Positions 46,998-57,825 of a stretch of 64,000 bases of DNA are shown in pieces. The notes under the pieces were generated by a model that worked only from the letters and a program-made list of their open reading frames with translations, made no database searches and was not told where the DNA came from. How positions within the stretch are numbered: position 1 is the first letter of the stretch; every line of letters begins with the position of its first letter. Made by a program: the position numbers and the translations under genes. The stretch is from Gigaspora margarita (Eukaryota; Glomeromycota; Glomeromycetes; Diversisporales; Gigasporaceae), in the NCBI GenBank assembly GCA_009809945.1, contig WTPW01000013.1:868396-932395 (forward strand), written 5' to 3'.

Positions 46998-47838
46998 CGG
47001 AAAGCCTACGGACTCGTACAGATCACGTGATGTTTCATCTTACGGACACGTACCAAAATAGTAAATTTTTTTGAATTAAAAACGATCCATTAAGGCTTTT
47101 GTACTAAGATAACTTCCTTTATCATCCTAAAAAAGCTGGTTCTTCTGGTCTTTCCGGTTCTAATAGTGATGAGAATATTAAATTCTGATCAGTAGAACTG
47201 GAGACATGACATTTCGAAATTTGGGCACTAAAGATTATATAAAAACGTCGCATAAATTCATAAATTTCATGAGGCTATATATCCGACTCTATTGGGTTTA
47301 TTTTAATAATCTCACCACCATTAGAACCAGAAAGACCAGGAGAACAAGTTTTCTTAGGACGTTAAAGGAGATTAACCTATTATAAAATCTCAGTCGAAAC
47401 ACTTTTTAATTTTAAAAAAGAAATAAAATAAGAAAAAGGTGGCTCGGAAGACTTTCGAACTAAGTTAACCTCTTTTATCACTCTAAGTAAACTTATTCTC
47501 CTGGTCTTTTTGATACAAATTATGGTTATATTATTAAAATTAACTCAGTAAAGTCGGATATATAGCCTCATGAAATTTATGCGACGTTTTTATATAATCT
47601 TTAGAACGTTACCCAAACTTCGAAAGGTCATATCTCCGGTTCTACTGATCAGATTTTAATAATCTCATCATTATTAGAACCGGAAAGACCAGGAGAACAA
47701 GCTTTATTGGCATGATAAAGGATGTTATCTTGGTGCAAAAGCCTTAACTGATCGTTTTTTAAATAAAAAAATTATTATTTTGGTACGTGTCCATAAGATA
47801 AAATGTCACGTGACCTGTACGTGTCCGTAGACTTTCCG
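46998..47838. mobile_element. 841-bp near-full-length palindromic MULE-like element
   Basis: The arms are ~400 bp each, inverted, meeting near 47430. Ends: CGGAAAGCCTACGGACTCGT and, reverse-complemented, CGGAAAGTCTACGGACACGT, followed in both by CAGATCACGTGA/CAGGTCACGTGA, ACGGACACGTACC or similar, CCTGGTCTTTCCGGTTCTAA and ATAAAAACGTCGCATAAATT. The flanks GATGCGTTT (46989–46997) and GATACATTT (47839–47847) form a 9-bp duplication differing by two transitions. The TSD length and long TIRs fit the Mutator superfamily. No transposase. Confidence 0.8.
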
Positions 47839-47877
47839 GATACATTTCAACTACCCAGCGTACCCTGTAGGGTGTCC

Positions 47878-48652
47878 AGGATTATGCGATGCGATAAGGT
47901 GAATTATCCGATGTGACCAGGTCAATTATGCGATGGATGCGAAATGATTTTAAAATTATGTGAAATAATTAAATCGGATGCGATTTTATTTAATACTATT
48001 ATTTATTTATTAAAATTTAAAAAATTCAACATTCTATCTGCCAAAATTCGTTTATAAGCTGAAAGCTACGTTCAACATCCACTCCTGAAACCGGTAATCA
48101 AATATAAACTAATGCAAGTTTGCTAATATTTGGTGCGGAGTTTTTTTTTATTATTAGAAGATTCCAAGTGTTTATCGCTTAAAGATTTTTTTCATAATCA
48201 ATAGTGGCTTGACAAAACCGATAAAAAAGTTTTCCTCCATCTGCATAAAAGTGATCCTTATTTGTATGAGTTTTATAAAGCCGTTCTGTGGCCATAACCG
48301 TCTTTTTTTTTTTTTTTTTTTTTTTTTTAACTTTTTACTAACTTGCTAAAACCACAAAAAAAAATTTTTAATAAAATCTTGGATATCCACGTATCGCTTT
48401 TTTTTTTTTTTTCTTTTTAACCCTTTGACGTCTGACATCAATGGACCATAAAACACTATTTAAGAGGTATCACTTTTATTTATTACTTGCTCTATTTGGA
48501 AATTCATTATGCTTACAATGTGAAATAATGTACTGCCGAATAAAGCTATTTAGAATACTGATCCACCAATCATATAACAAGGATGCTTTTTTTTGGCCCG
48601 ATTATGCGAAGTATCCGCGATGCGAAAATTTGGTAAATTATGCGCATATTAC
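47878..48652 (-). mobile_element. Internally deleted hAT element
   Basis: The outer parts carry ATTATGCGATGCGATAAGG (47881) and inverse GATGCGAAAATTTGG/CGATTATGCGAAGTATCC (48600–48655) words typical of the ends of one element. Inside, on the minus strand, the N-terminal zinc-finger piece of a hAT transposase (MATERLYKTHTNKDHFYADG, then GKLFYRFCQATIDYE, 48290–48185) lies next to the C-terminal dimerisation piece (VSGVDVERSF, LSAYKRILADRMLNF, 48105–48005). The catalytic core is gone, so the copy is a non-autonomous deletion derivative with frame damage. A poly(T) run of ~28 bases lies at 48303–48330. Confidence 0.7.
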
Positions 48653-48668
48653 CCAGTAAAAAAGTACG

Positions 48669-49720
48669 ACACGTGACTGATCGACGAAAATTGGCCAATA
48701 AAATTACAGTACTAATTGAGGATCGTTTAATTTTTTTTAACTTTTATCAAAGGTTTCTCAACAACCTCCTAATTAAATTCGATAAATTTTTTTTATTGTA
48801 ATTCTATAGTCTTGTAAAATCAGAATAAAAAAAATTCATCAAATTTGCTTTGGTAGTTATCAAGAAATTTTCACTTGAAGTTTAAAAAACTGGAATATCT
48901 TGAGAAAATAAAAATCGTGAAAAGTTTCTTTTTTAAAACGTAACTTGAAGTTTTCTCAACAAGCATCTAACCAAATTGAATGAAATCCTTTTCATTTTAA
49001 TTTTGCGAATATGTAGAATTAAAATAAAAAAATTTCACCCAATTTAGTTAGGTAGTTCTCGAAAAATCTTTGTCTAAATATAAATAAAAAATTTAGCTGC
49101 AGCATCTTTTTCATGGATGTTTAACTTTGAACAAAGTTTCCTTGACAATTACCTATCCAAATTCGATAAATCTTTTTAAAAAATAATTCTATGAGCTTAT
49201 AGAATTAAAATAAAAATTTTTTTTTATCAAATTTGAATAGGTGTTATCAAGAAAACTTTGTTCAAAGTTAATTGTCTATAAAAAAGAAGCTGCAGCTAAA
49301 TTGTTTATTTATCTTTAGACAAAGATTTTGACAACCACTAATCAAATTGGTTGAAGTTTTTTTATTTTAATTCTATAACTTACAGAATTAAAATAAAAAA
49401 AATTCATTCTATTTGGTTAGGTGGTTGTCAAGTAATCTTCAAGTTAAGCTTAAAAAAAAGAATTTCCTAATTTTTTATTTTCTCAAGATATTTCAATTTT
49501 TTAAAGCTTCAAGTGAAAATGTCTCAATAACTACGAAGGCAAATTTGATGATTTTTTTTTTAATCTGATTCTACAAGACTATAGAATTAAAATAAAAAAA
49601 TTTGTCGAATTTAATTAGAAGGCTGTTAAGAAACTTTCACTAGAATTTAAAAAAAATATTAAATGATTCTCAATTAGTACTGTAATTTTATTGGCCTATT
49701 TTTATCAATCTGTCACATGT
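48669..49720. mobile_element. ~1.05-kb palindromic-array element
   Basis: TIRs of ~60 bp: CGTGACTGATCGACGAAAAT on the left, TGTGACAGATTGATAAAAAT on the right (reverse complement). Both continue with GGCCAATAAAATTACAGTAC and TAATTGAG. The interior repeats a short AATTCTATAG…AATTAAAAT palindrome plus TTTGGTTAGGTGGTTGTCAA and its inverse. This is the same design as the 30–33 kb elements with another consensus. Confidence 0.75.
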
Positions 49721-49863
49721 TCATAGTTTTTACTAGTATGCTAGGTAGTTATATATTTCTGCAGCTTACAATATATAAAGCTTAACGATTAACTTTGTGA
49801 TTCACCTATAATTAGTAGGATCGATATAATAAATTTTGGGCAAATTAGTATGATTAATTTTTT

Positions 49864-49976
49864 GTGAGTTTAAAAATTACAGCAGAGATTCCTGATGATT
49901 ATAGGATACAAATGGCTTAAAGGGTCATCTGCATTATATGATTATTAGGAATCTCTGCTGTAATTTTTAAACTTAC
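49864..49976. mobile_element. ~113-bp hairpin MITE
   Basis: AAAAATTACAGCAGAGATTC and GAATCTCTGCTGTAATTTTT are exact inverted arms (about 35 bp in all, from GTTTAAAAATT to the inverse), separated by ~40 bp. A long near-perfect hairpin; may also form RNA structure if transcribed. Confidence 0.7.
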
Positions 49977-50155
49977 ATTGTTCTTGCCTACCTTTATTAT
50001 AATTTTTATATGATTATTTTTAACTAGGAATCTTCCCATAAATGATTCCCGGTTATGGTGTGATCTTGTGGAAAATTATGAACAACAAATTATAAGGCAG
50101 GGTATTACTATATTAATTTACTAAATATGGGAATCTGGCTATTCATCCTTTTAAA

Positions 50156-50452
50156 AGTTTTTTTGTTAAGTAAACCTTTAATGTGCATCTAATAAATATT
50201 ATAACTAATTTTTCTGATTATAATAGTAGTAAAATCATTAAAATTGACCTAGTATATCATGAAAAATGAACATTTTAATATTTGCAACTATATGTTTTTT
50301 TTAAATAATAAAAAAAAACATATAGTTGCAAGGATTAAAATGCTATATCTCATACTATATTGGGTTAATTTTAATAATTTTACTACTATCTAAATTAGAA
50401 AAATTAGTTCTACAACATTTATAAGATGCATATTAAAGATTTACTTGACAGA
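50156..50452. mobile_element. ~300-bp foldback element, old relative of the 47-kb palindrome
   Basis: Arms of ~148 bp meet at 50305: AACATATAGTTGCAA faces TTGCAACTATATGTT. GGGTTAATTTTAATAATTTT and TTAGAAAAATTAGTTCTACA align with GGGTTTATTTTAATAATCTC and TTAGAACCAGAAAGACCAGG of the 46998–47838 element. I infer an older, AT-drifted member of that family. Confidence 0.6.
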
Positions 50453-51441
50453 AAAAGCTTATTATTAGAAAGAGAAACAGCTAGATATAAATAATTTTGT
50501 TGGTTAAAATTTTTATTAAAATTTGTTTATTTTTATGCTTTTTTTTATAATATAAAAATATAATATAATTCCATTTTTTTAAATATTATTAAAAAAATTT
50601 TAATTAAATATTTTAAATTTTAAAAAAAGTAGATTATAAACATATTTATAGCTATTTTTTAGGCAAATTTGCCTAGATTTGTTTATAGTTTAAGAAATAA
50701 ATATTTATAATTTAATTTGATTTTATTTATATTAATTAATATATAAATATAAAAAATAGTATTTGAAACATATAAATTTATAAACATTTATTATATATAT
50801 AAATTTAATATAAGTAAATTATATATGTGACAATACAAAATTTTGTATATAAATCAAAAATTTTATTATCAATTGCTTTATTTATTTTTTTGTTTAAAAA
50901 TTAATTAAATATATATCTTATTAAAATAAAATTTGTTAAAACATTGTATTAAATCATACTGCTAGTATTAATACTAGTATGCAGTATAATATGAAGTTTA
51001 ATATTAAAAAAATAAGCAAAAAAATAAAACAAAATTAATTTCATCAATATTACATAAGAGTTAATTGTTAGGGGCTATAGTGATAGTATTAGTAAAATTT
51101 TGCAGGTTTTTTTTTTAAAAAAAGGTAGTTTTATAGATAAAATAATGAGTTAGGCTGTGCAAATAACATTAATTGTTTCTTGTAACATATTATTAAGGTT
51201 AAAAGATACCTGGGACCCAGTTGTTATTGTAAAATATTATATAAAATTTTAAATAGATTTATTTTTATTTATTTATATATATAAAATAATTTTTAATTTT
51301 TTCAAAAAAAGCACCTGGCCAGGTTACAAAAAACAATTATATTTGTTTGCATGGCCTTAGAAAATTTTTTTCAAAATTTTATATTACATCTGATCTTTAT
51401 ATTATACTACATTTAAAAAATTTAATTAATAAAACCCTTTA
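50453..51441. other. Very AT-rich intergenic DNA
   Basis: No gene. Long A/T runs and simple words only. Confidence 0.5.
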
Positions 51442-51670
51442 TAGTATTGGTACTACTGTCTTCCTCCTATATAATCACCTCCTATATAATTACATCATAG
51501 TAAAACCTTTTTATAATCACACCAAAGTCTGCAACTACTTTACTAATAAACTTATAAAAAAATACCTCTTATAAGCACATCATAATAAAAACCTTTATAC
51601 AATCATACAATTTGCATGATACAAACTGCGTGATTATAGAGGAGGAAGATAGTAGTAGTATAATTTAGTA
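51442..51670. mobile_element. ~229-bp MITE with ~37-bp TIRs
   Basis: TATTGGTACTACTGTCTTCC on the left, TATACTACTACTATCTTCCT on the right (reverse complement), both continuing CCTCNTATAATCAC. TSD unclear in TA-rich flanks. Short reading frames inside are spurious. Confidence 0.65.
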
Positions 51671-51861
51671 AAACTGAACTAAAATTTTTAGCAAAAATTT
51701 TTTAATAAATTTAGTAAAAAACTACTATAGTAATAATTGTATACTATAAGATCTAGTGCATTATAAAATTAAAACAATAAATAAATTTGTGAGTTATCAA
51801 ATTAAATAAAATTTTTTATTTTATTCTATAACTTATAAAATTAAATTAAAAAAGTTTATTG

Positions 51862-51935
51862 AGAATATAGCAACTTATAAAAGTAGTCAAATTGTCACTC
51901 AAATTATAGGTTGTAAGTTCAAATTTCACTTGTAC
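51862..51935 (+). repeat. Possible tRNA-like SINE head
   Basis: GTAAGTTCAAATTTCACTTG contains GTTCAAATTTC, close to the pol III B-box consensus (GWTCRANNC), 40–50 bp after a weaker A-box-like region. No cloverleaf can be drawn with confidence. Confidence 0.3.
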
Positions 51936-52352
51936 TAGTTTTAAAATATTATATCAGTGTTACAGAACTAATTTTTATCAATAGGTTGAATTATACAAAG
52001 ATCTATAACTTGGGTTGCTCTATTAAAATAGAAGATTCTAGAAGTATCTATACTAACTTGTACATAGAGAATTACAGGGCAATATAGCTAGTACAAAACT
52101 ATGATAAGTTTTTTGGGTTTATATAATATCTAGAAATCTAAAGATCAAACTCATTTGAAAAATTCCAAGTAAGAAAGTAGTCAAACTTTTGATGGTACTG
52201 CAGAAATCAAATAGCATATTGAGAATATAACAAAAGAGTTTTAGGATCTATCAACTAGATTTCTAGAATTGTATGAAATAAAAAGAACATGTGTTTCAGA
52301 AATATGTACCAAGAGAAGAAATACCATTGGTACTTAAAGCCAAACAGACTAG
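51936..52352 (+). repeat. Unrecognised repeat segment (left part), paralogous to 55.6 kb
   Basis: 52185–52345 matches 55610–55780. Shared words: TTTTGATGGTACT, AAGAACATGTGTTTCA and ATGTACCAAGAG. The match resumes after the insertion at 53675 (CAGACCAACC…TTTCAGGTCT against CTGACCAACTACTCCAGGTC). No protein family recognised. Confidence 0.5.
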
Positions 52353-53669
52353 GGTTAGCAAATAATATTATGATACTGTTATTTGTTATTTTGTTATTTA
52401 GAAAGTAAATAACAAATAACAAAAATAGATTATATTTAAAAATGCCAAGATTCTGAAATCATTAAGATTATATACTACTTTGGATAGTTTAGGATTAGTT
52501 AAATCCTAAATACCTGAAGTTTCAATATATCAGTTATAGAACATGTTCTCTAGAAATAAGTTTATAATAAAAATTTTAATAAAAAATATAAATTTACTAT
52601 AAACTTGAGTTGAAGATCCTTATCAGCTTGACTAATTAACTTAAAATTAAATTTTATGAGTATATAGAACAAGAAAAGTAGAAAAAAATTAAGCTTAAAA
52701 ACCAAGTTGAAATTTTGTTAATTCTGCATAATTTCAAAATGTAACTTCATAAAAAACAAAATTTAGAAATTTTAACTTAGCAATTATGTGTAAAATTGTG
52801 CTCTGAACAACTTTAATTAGTTACAAAAAATTGTTTATTTTGATGAAAAAGTAAATTAGTTATATGCTACAGTTAAAAATTTATGGGTTGTAATATTAAC
52901 CTCTTTTTTTGTTATGATAATCTGCTTTGAGCTTCTAATAAATCTGTTTAATAGCCAATTCTACTTGTACTAAGATCAAAATGCAGTTTATAGATCAAAC
53001 CACGTTTTCTCAAACTATTTACTAGAAAAAATTTTTTTCTTTTAGAAAAAAATTTTTTTCTAACTTTAACCCCATTTTTCACTTAGTAAAAGGTTCAAAA
53101 AAATGCATTTTGGCCTTAATACAAATAGAATTACCTGCTGATCAGTTTACTTAGAAGCCAAAAGCAGGTTATCTTGACAAAAAAAGGGTTTTTATATTAC
53201 AAACCAAAAATTTTTAACTTTAGCATATAGCTAACTTACTTTTTTGTCAATATAACTAATTTTTTGCAACTAAGTAAAGTTGTTCAGAGCACAATTTTAC
53301 ACAGAATTGCTGATTTAAAATTTGTAAAAATTTGTTTTTTTATGAAGTTTTATTTTGAAATTATACAAAATTATCAAAATTTTAACTTGGTTTTTAAGCT
53401 TAATTTTTTCTTCTTTTTTTGTTCTATACCTATAAAATTTAATTTTAAGTTAATTAGTCAAGCTGAAAAGGATCTTTAGCTCAAAGTTTATAGTAAATTC
53501 ATATATTTTTATTTAAATTTTTATTAAACTTATTTTAAATCTATTTCAAGGAGACATATTCTATAACTAATATTATTTTTAAATAACAAAAATAACAAAT
53601 TGCCTATATTATTTGTTACTAATTTGTTATTTGTTATGAAAATTTTAAATGGTACTATTATTTGCTAAC
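52353..53669. mobile_element. 1.3-kb element with GTTAGCAAATAATA termini containing a foldback element
   Basis: GTTAGCAAATAATATTA on the left and, reverse-complemented, GTTAGCAAATAATAGTA on the right, followed by TTATTTGTTATTTTG-type inverted words. It interrupts the repeat segment paralogous to 55.6 kb. Its inner part (about 52533–53569) is the foldback element described separately, so two nested elements are likely. Confidence 0.55.
52533..53569. mobile_element. ~1.04-kb foldback element, copy 1
   Basis: Arms of ~510 bp, inverted and meeting near 53040–53060 (AGAAAAAAATTTTTTTCT). Matching words: CAGCTTGACTAATTAACTTA (52627) and TAAGTTAATTAGTCAAGCTG (53448); GCTCTGAACAACTTTAATTA and its inverse; TTTTTTACTAG/CTTAGTAAAAG near the centre. 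Ends GTTATAGAACATGTTCTC and the inverse of GAGACATATTCTATAAC. No coding capacity. Confidence 0.8.
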
Positions 53670-54059
53670 TCTAAGTCAGACCAACCCTTTCAGGTCTATG
53701 TATTGGAAGCTAAATAAAACTGAAAATAAAACCAGATAAGAAATAGAATACAAGTACTAAGGTCCAGATAAACTCTACAAGATCAGAATAACAGTAGTAC
53801 TAAAGGTATTACTCAGACTACAAGTATATAAGTAAAGTTATAGTATAAGTTACTCAAAAAAACTAGTGTATTAAATTGAATTGTAGGATCTATGCCTTTG
53901 AAAGTAGTTCTTGGCTAGATAGTATTAGGCTATATATATATAGGAGTTACAGTTAGAGTAAAGTAGTTGATATAGATATTTAATATAAAGATTGGAATAT
54001 ATCTAATATAGTATCAATAAACATTTAGCTAGCAGAATGGCCTTAATAATAAACAAAAG
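53670..54059. other. Right part of the interrupted repeat, plus AT-rich DNA
   Basis: 53675–53810 continues the segment paralogous to 55780–55850 (ATTGGAAGCTAAATAAAACT against ATTGGGAGTAGAAATGCAAC). Nothing else recognised. Confidence 0.4.
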
Positions 54060-54559
54060 TTTATTGAATTAAAATTTATAGTTGTTAAGAACCTTTTTAA
54101 AATTTTAAAAAAACTTTCAAATATTTTAAAAAGCTAAAATTAGAAAAGTTTTTTTTAAACTTTAATCAAAGATTTATAACAATTATTTATTCAAATCTAA
54201 TAACAATTGTTGATTTTAATTTTATAAGCTTAAAATTAAATAAAAAATGTATTTAATTTTTTTAAATAGTTAACAAGAATATTCATTAAAAGTTAAAAAA
54301 ATTGCAATAGTTTTTATTTTATAAAAACTTGAATTTAAACAAGGATTACTTAATATTTATTTTAATAAATTTAATAAATTTTTTTATTTAATTTTATGAA
54401 ACAATAAAATTAAATAAAAATAATTAATCAAATTTGATTAGATAAGTGTTAAGTAAACTTTGTTAAAATTTAAATATTTATAAAATAAAAACTACAAATT
54501 TTTTTTGAAACTTATCTGATTAAATTTGATCAAATTTTTAATTTTAATTTTATAGACTT
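54060..54559. repeat. Decayed palindromic-array DNA
   Basis: Short AAAATTAAATAAAAA palindromes alternate with AAATTTGATTAGATAAGTGT, TAAGTAAACTTTGTTAAAAT and their inverses. This is a degraded version of the 48.7-kb element design. Further traces occur at 51780–51850, 56470–56650, 60890–60960 and 61825–61925. Confidence 0.55.
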
Positions 54560-54579
54560 ATTAGAATTAATTTATTTTT

Positions 54580-55456
54580 TTTTCATTTTATAACCGAGAC
54601 CTTGCTCTTTATCTTTATTTAGAAGAAATATTATTACATGCAAAAGCGGATAATATTTATAATCTATTAGTAATAAAAGAAACTCAAACTTCGTGAAGGC
54701 CTTCCGCTACCAACAATGAGCATCTGAGGCCTAACTGTTAGCTGAATGAGGTTATGAATAACCTGTCAGACTTCAGAAATAAAAATTGTTAATATCGTAA
54801 TCAAGTCCATTCTAACTGGCCCAGGTCCCAGTATGTTAAATGAAAAGCAGTCATATAAACCGAACTGCTTAAACTAAGAGCTTTTAGAATCTTCTTCTAG
54901 TGGGTTCCCCAAAAGGTCTCACACGTCAGTTCACATGACTTGTTTTCAAGCCACTCATAACGGTTGTATTCAATATGGCCAGTATCTTTCCTTTTTGGGA
55001 GCAGTAAACACTGCAGATCTTTTGGAGGGGGTACGCCAAATCATCCACTTTTTTCAAAAATTCTACACAAACTATTGACACCAAAGGAGGTTCACTTGTA
55101 GCCAAAGTAAAGACAGTAGTTCTCTCCATAAAATCCCATTTCCATCAGAGAGCCGCAAAGTACTTCTCATTTCCAAATCCCAGCCCTTTTGGTGAGTGAT
55201 AAACTCTAAGCTTGTCAGCAGATAGTCTATGAACTTTACTTCTAAATGACAAGTGCCAAGGATGAAGCAGTGAGTGACAAACTCTAAAGCTATTAGCAGA
55301 TACTCAGTTGGCTGTATCCCTAAATAATAGCTGTCTAGGTGCATGTTTTCCTAAGTTTTCTACTGTTTCTTTAAAACTTTACTTTTGAAGTGTTAGTGAT
55401 TTTGTTAGTACAAGTGATCGGTGAATAGAGTTACGGAAGATCTTATTTATAATAAT
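54580..55456 (-). mobile_element. Non-autonomous retroposon, copy 2 (877 bp)
   Basis: Minus-strand insertion flanked by a 20-bp duplication ATTAGAATTAATTTATTTTT (54560–54579 and 55457–55476). The A-rich tail is at the 54.58-kb end (plus-strand T-run), preceded by AATAAAGATAAAGAGCAAGG. Internal words match copy 1: GGCACTTGTCATTTAGAAGT, TCATAGACTATCTGCTGACA, GCTTAGAGTTTATCACT, CCAAAAGATCTGCAGTGTTT. It has the best-preserved reading frames of the family: a 90-codon frame with an internal YLL-ALEFVTH repeat (55344–55072), then a 67-codon frame (55129–54926). The protein family is unrecognised. Confidence 0.8.
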
Positions 55457-55476
55457 ATTAGAATTAATTTATTTTT

Positions 55477-56649
55477 AGCTATAGGCTATTTGTAGCTATA
55501 CTATTAATATATAAAAAAATTTTGTAGCTATATTAACATTAGGTTTAGAGTTAGATTTATATTAAAATTATATTAGAGTTAAAGTTTAAAATTAGGTTTA
55601 AAGTGGAGAAGTACCTGACTTTTTGATGGTACTAGGAAAAAGGATCTTGGATGGTGAGCAAACCAATGACAAAAGGGTTGGAGACCCTACTAACTGGACT
55701 GCCAAAGTCGTACTAGAGGAAAAGAACATGTGTTTCAAAAGTATGTACCAAGAGGAGAGAGACCATACGGCATCCTAATACGAGGCTGACCAACTACTCC
55801 AGGTCTCTGGATTGGGAGTAGAAATGCAACTGGAAAAAAGGATCCAGAAAAGTGACTGACCGGTACTGGGATTGAAGAAACTTCACAAGAGCAAGAAGTA
55901 GGTAATAGTAGCAGTTTAAGAATAACCCCTAATTGCAAGTGATCCACTTTAGTAGATGTGTAAGTTACTGAAGTGTAGGTATTACCTGTGTAGAACAGGA
56001 ACTGCTCTACCAGGTCTCTCACTGAGGATAAAGTAGTCCTAAAGAAGGTAGAAAAGAATCCAGATCATGTTCTAGTAATACAAGTTAGGTTGGCAGATGG
56101 CAATGATCAGAGGGTTTAAAATAGACAATGACTGGTATGTGGGTTGCAGGTATGGCAGCTAGTGTAGAACCTTCAGGTAGCAACTTAAATAGGCAACCAA
56201 AACTTGCAGGTGTGGCTAGTTGTACTTTTGTTAATGTACTATGTTGAGTGATCTCTATATAGGAAGCCTAGGATCTAAAAATGCTTGAATAAAACACTTA
56301 CTCCTGAAGTAAGCACTTTAACTTGAAAAAAAATTATGTTTAAAGTTAAAGTTAGGTTTTTGGCAGAATTAGAATAAAATCATAAGAGGAGCATTTTTAC
56401 TTAGTAATACAACAGGGGTTAACCTAGTAAAATTTTGAGATAAATAATATAGGCTATATGTAGCTAGAGCTATATATAAATAATTCCAATTTATCAAATT
56501 TCATAAAAGTTTGTTAAAATATCTTTGCTATTATAATTTTTTTAAAAATATCTTTAATTGAAGATTTTATAATATTCGTCTATTCAAATTTAAAAAATTT
56601 TATTATTAATTCTATAACTCTATAGAATTAAAATAAAAAAAAGTTGGGA
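55477..56649 (+). repeat. Unrecognised repeat segment, paralogous to 52.2 kb, plus AT-rich flanks
   Basis: 55600–56290 has more balanced composition than its surroundings and shares a segment with 52185–52345/53675–53810. It carries only broken frames and I do not recognise its product. It may derive from a repeated gene or the untranslated part of an element. 56470–56650 is palindromic-array residue. Confidence 0.4.
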
Positions 56650-57785
56650 ATATATCAATTCTTGAGAACTTTTTCTGATGATCTCTTGTACCAAAGTTTC
56701 TAGAAGATCTAACCTATAAAAACTTTAAAGTTATTATATTTGTACATAACAAATTCTCTATCTAGAAGCAACTTGGACTCAGGGTTCTGCTCAGATGTGA
56801 GAAGAACTGAAATAGAGTTGAAAAAGAACTATCTCTTTTGAGTGTAAACTCTTCATATAGAAGACTTCATTACTATCAAAAGTAGTAGAGCTAAAACTCT
56901 GAAGATTTTTGTTAAAAAGTGTGGAAGTACTAGTAAAAATATATTTCTAGTTAAATGTAGTTTTTGCAAAGCATATATTCTTACATTTCTTACAAGTTTG
57001 TACTTTTGATATTTCTCCTTGGTCATTTCGATATTTTGCCAAAAAGTAGTAAATCTAGTTTACTCTCTTCAAAAGATCAGCTTTGTTTACTCTTTTCAAA
57101 TTGGAATTATATTTACCAAATCAGAAGCAAGTCATGAGTGAGTTTTGGTTTTTGCAAGATAAACAATGAGTAATACATAGAATATTGGAGGTTAAACCTA
57201 AATAAAATTTCTTTCTAGAATATTCTTTTTAGGCATAGTTTTGTTTTTTGATGTACATATAATGCTTTGGCAGACTTTGTCTGTGCAGTATTATATAATT
57301 TTCATAGATAATGCTGTTTTTAATAGTGCTTTAGTTTTTTTTCTTTTTTTTTCTTTTTTTCTATTTCTTTTGTTTTTTTAGATAGTTTTTCTTTTTTGTT
57401 CATCTTATCTTGAGATCTTTTGTTTTTGTTTAATTTGGTTTTTTGTCTAGGTATTGTTGGCATTCTCTCCTTTTATATTTTCTTTATAGTTTTTTTTTTT
57501 TGTTTTTTTTTCTTTTTATTCAATGGAGTTAAGTTTATTGGCTAGCCCCATTGTAGCCAATAGATAGAGCAGATCTGAAAGGAAATGCTTTTTAGGCAAG
57601 CTGACATAGCCTCTGGTTTTATATAATATATACGAGCTAGTGCAGCAGGTTGCATTTGATCTATACTTAATAGATAGAATAATGTTGAACTTAGAGATTA
57701 GTGTTTTTTTTGGGATTCAATATAATTCAATATTGATAACCTTAATAAAGTTTTGGCAAGACTGCCTAAGAGTAAAGAAAATCAA
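56650..57785 (+). mobile_element. Non-autonomous retroposon, copy 3 (~1.1 kb)
   Basis: Begins near AACTTTTTCTGATGATCTCT (compare AACTCTTTCCAATGATCTCC in copy 1). It shares TATTTTGCCAAAAAGTAGTA, CTCTTCAAAAGATCAGC, AAGCAAGTCATGAGTG and the tail TGCAGCAGGTTGCATTTGAT. It ends CTTAATAAAGTTTTGGCAAG and CTGCCTAAG. A probable ~15-bp target duplication AAATAAAAAA(AA)GTTGG lies on both sides (about 56630 and 57790). The middle is very T-rich (57320–57520). Frames are destroyed. Confidence 0.7.
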
Positions 57786-57825
57786 ATAAAAATAAAAAAG
57801 TTGGATTGAATTTGATTATATAGTC

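Noticed and set aside
55735-56022. 95-codon minus-strand frame in the unrecognised repeat
   Set aside because: No motif was recognised, and the paralogous segment at 52.3/53.7 kb does not keep the frame open. Not called as a gene.
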